Source of the DNA: Chryseobacterium lathyri
GTDB lineage: Bacteria > Bacteroidota > Bacteroidia > Flavobacteriales > Weeksellaceae
Direction: 5' to 3'
DNA length: 64,000 nucleotides
Assembly (NCBI RefSeq): GCF_003290185.1
Contig: NZ_QNFY01000014.1
Location: 88,512 to 152,511 of the forward strand
The notes under the pieces were generated by a model. It saw nothing but the letters and a program-made list of their open reading frames with translations, was not told the DNA's origin and searched no databases. Within the stretch, counting starts at the first letter, position 1, and each line of letters begins with the position of its first letter. Below are positions 62,802-64,000 of this stretch, one piece after another. The position numbers were made by a program, and so were the translations under genes.

Positions 62802-63920
62802 CTATAAAGAGTTGCAGATATTTCCACTTAAAGTTGCTCCGGCATTTGCTGTCACATCAGATTTTACTGAAGATAGAGATAAAGTTGGAATTGTATAAGG
62901 AGGAATAAAAGCTGTTCCGCTTCCTGCCGTATTTCCGGTAACATTCGTAAATGTGTTGTTTGAAGTAACGGTAACGGCCGTATATCCGCTCATTAAATTA
63001 ATAGGCTCTTTTACATTTTCAAACACGTTTCCGTCTACACGAATATTCGCCTGAACGCCTGCAGCAATACATTTATTGCTCACAGAGCTGTTGAAATAGC
63101 TGTTAACGATATGGATTTTTCCAAATCTCACTCTCGGCATGCGCTCTCTGCAGCCCGGAGCCCACCAGCAGCGAACGAATGTTACATTCAGTTTTCCGGC
63201 GTCTGCTGTTGAAGTGTCACTTGAACCAATAAGATTTGAAAATCTGTGATCATCGGTTCCACCCGAACCGCCGGCTTTTGGCGGCTTTAAATAGTGAAAT
63301 TTTGTGTAGGAAACCGTGATAAAATCGGACTTGTTTTTAATGTCAAAATTTCCGTCAACGCCGTCTCTAAACTCACAGTGATCGATCCATACATTCCGGC
63401 AATCGTCTAAAATAGCATTATCCCAACCGTCTGTATCGTAAGCTCCCGGACCTTCGAAAATCAGATTTCGGATGACGATATTGTTACATCTTTTAATATT
63501 GATAATTCCCGAACCGTCTTTTGTCTGATCTGTTGAAACCAATTTAGCGTCGCTCGTTCCGTAGATTGTTTTTCCGGTTTGATCCTGAAATGATAAACGG
63601 GCAGTAACCGTGATTGTTCCGGTTACTTTGATAACTTTTACGGCAGTGTTTTCGATAGCTGCTTTTAATTGGGCGTAGGTTGTAACCGTAGTTTCGGCTG
63701 CGGTCCCGCCACCGGTTGTTCCGCCGTTTTGGGAAGCCCATCCCGGAGCGAGACAATCAGCCAAAGGGACAATCGCGTTTGCTGCAAGAATGCTTTTCAT
63801 AGCAAGGTCGTTTGGATTTTCCGTTAAATCTGTTTTGATGTCTTCCTGTCCGCAGCCCGTCAGGATAAAAGCCGAACTTAGGGCTGCTGTCAGGAAGATA
63901 ACCTTAAATGTTGTTTTCAT
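62802..63920 (-). CDS. pectate lyase lipoprotein, polysaccharide lyase family 1
   Basis: A 372-residue PL1 enzyme with a lipoprotein signal (AALSSAFILTGCGQE). The beta-helix motifs are clear: NIVIRNLIFEGPGAYDTDGWDNAILDDCRNVWIDHCEF, DGNFDIKNKSDFITVSYTKF, and the catalytic arginine block ERMPRVRFGKIHIVNSYF. It would cut pectate at the cell surface and complement the PL10 enzyme. The start is ATG complementary to 63918-63920. Its upstream region (63921-64000) is very AT-rich, without another gene. Confidence 0.92.
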   Translation of the reverse strand: MKTTFKVIFLTAALSSAFILTGCGQEDIKTDLTENPNDLAMKSILAANAIVPLADCLAPGWASQNGGTTGGGTAAETTVTTYAQLKAAIENTAVKVIKVTGTITVTARLSFQDQTGKTIYGTSDAKLVSTDQTKDGSGIINIKRCNNIVIRNLIFEGPGAYDTDGWDNAILDDCRNVWIDHCEFRDGVDGNFDIKNKSDFITVSYTKFHYLKPPKAGGSGGTDDHRFSNLIGSSDTSTADAGKLNVTFVRCWWAPGCRERMPRVRFGKIHIVNSYFNSSVSNKCIAAGVQANIRVDGNVFENVKEPINLMSGYTAVTVTSNNTFTNVTGNTAGSGTAFIPPYTIPTLSLSSVKSDVTANAGATLSGNICNSL

Positions 63921-64000
63921 AGTAATTTGTTGTTATTTGATTGAATTATAAAATTATATATTTAGTGTTAATATGTTTTATATTTTAATATATTAATATT

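Overview
The window looks like a Flavobacteriia genome of the Chryseobacterium/Elizabethkingia kind. It has low GC, very AT-rich intergenic DNA, Bacteroidetes promoter elements (TTTG, about 19 bp, TAnnTTTG), Bacteroidetes-type conjugation genes (TraE to TraN) and a type IX secretion C-terminal tail on a secreted pectinase. Nothing here allows a species call.

Positions 1 to about 56,736 read as the right part of an integrative conjugative element (ICE) or composite genomic island. From the left it carries: a cut-off PH-domain membrane gene and an all-helical hypothetical gene; a mutagenesis cassette (DnaE-type and DinB polymerases, divergent from a LexA-like S24 repressor with palindromic operators between them); a secreted nuclease and a DUF1016 PD-(D/E)XK nuclease; a noncoding block with three ~122-125 bp tandem repeats and a large hairpin, probably the origin-of-transfer/control region; a mob module (MobA-like, an unexpected secreted fibre-like protein, MobB-like relaxase); a long co-directional tra operon (ParA, TraE, TraF, TraG with an inserted DnaJ domain, four secreted helical proteins, TraJ to TraN, coupling protein, M23 peptidase); ICE accessory genes including a 1,721-residue Toprim/methylase/helicase; and cargo.

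The cargo has two parts. One is a probable polymorphic toxin with a C39-like cysteine protease end (C606/H691/D707) followed by a likely immunity gene. The other is an 11-gene, 15.2-kb, tightly overlapping operon at 41,278-56,488. It encodes DUF4007, a 1,072-residue ATPase, a DndC-like sulfurtransferase, a protein of unknown family, an AAA ATPase, a PIN-like nuclease, a DndA-like cysteine desulfurase, a PLD-helicase, a 77-residue protein, a DndD-like SMC ATPase and a 188-residue protein. I read it as a non-canonical DNA phosphorothioation modification-restriction system with no recognisable DndB and no clear DndE. It is the best candidate for an undescribed system. A broken helicase gene lies at its left edge.

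The right boundary is supported by what looks like a displaced tRNA-Ser 3' end (56,716-56,736), two copies of GTGACCTAT just inside it, and an outward-facing promoter. No integrase is visible, so the left end and any integrase are probably outside the window. Right of the boundary the chromosome resumes with a pectin-degradation cluster: a modular T9SS-secreted lyase-like protein, a DUF4861 protein, a PL10 pectate lyase and a convergent PL1 pectate lyase lipoprotein.
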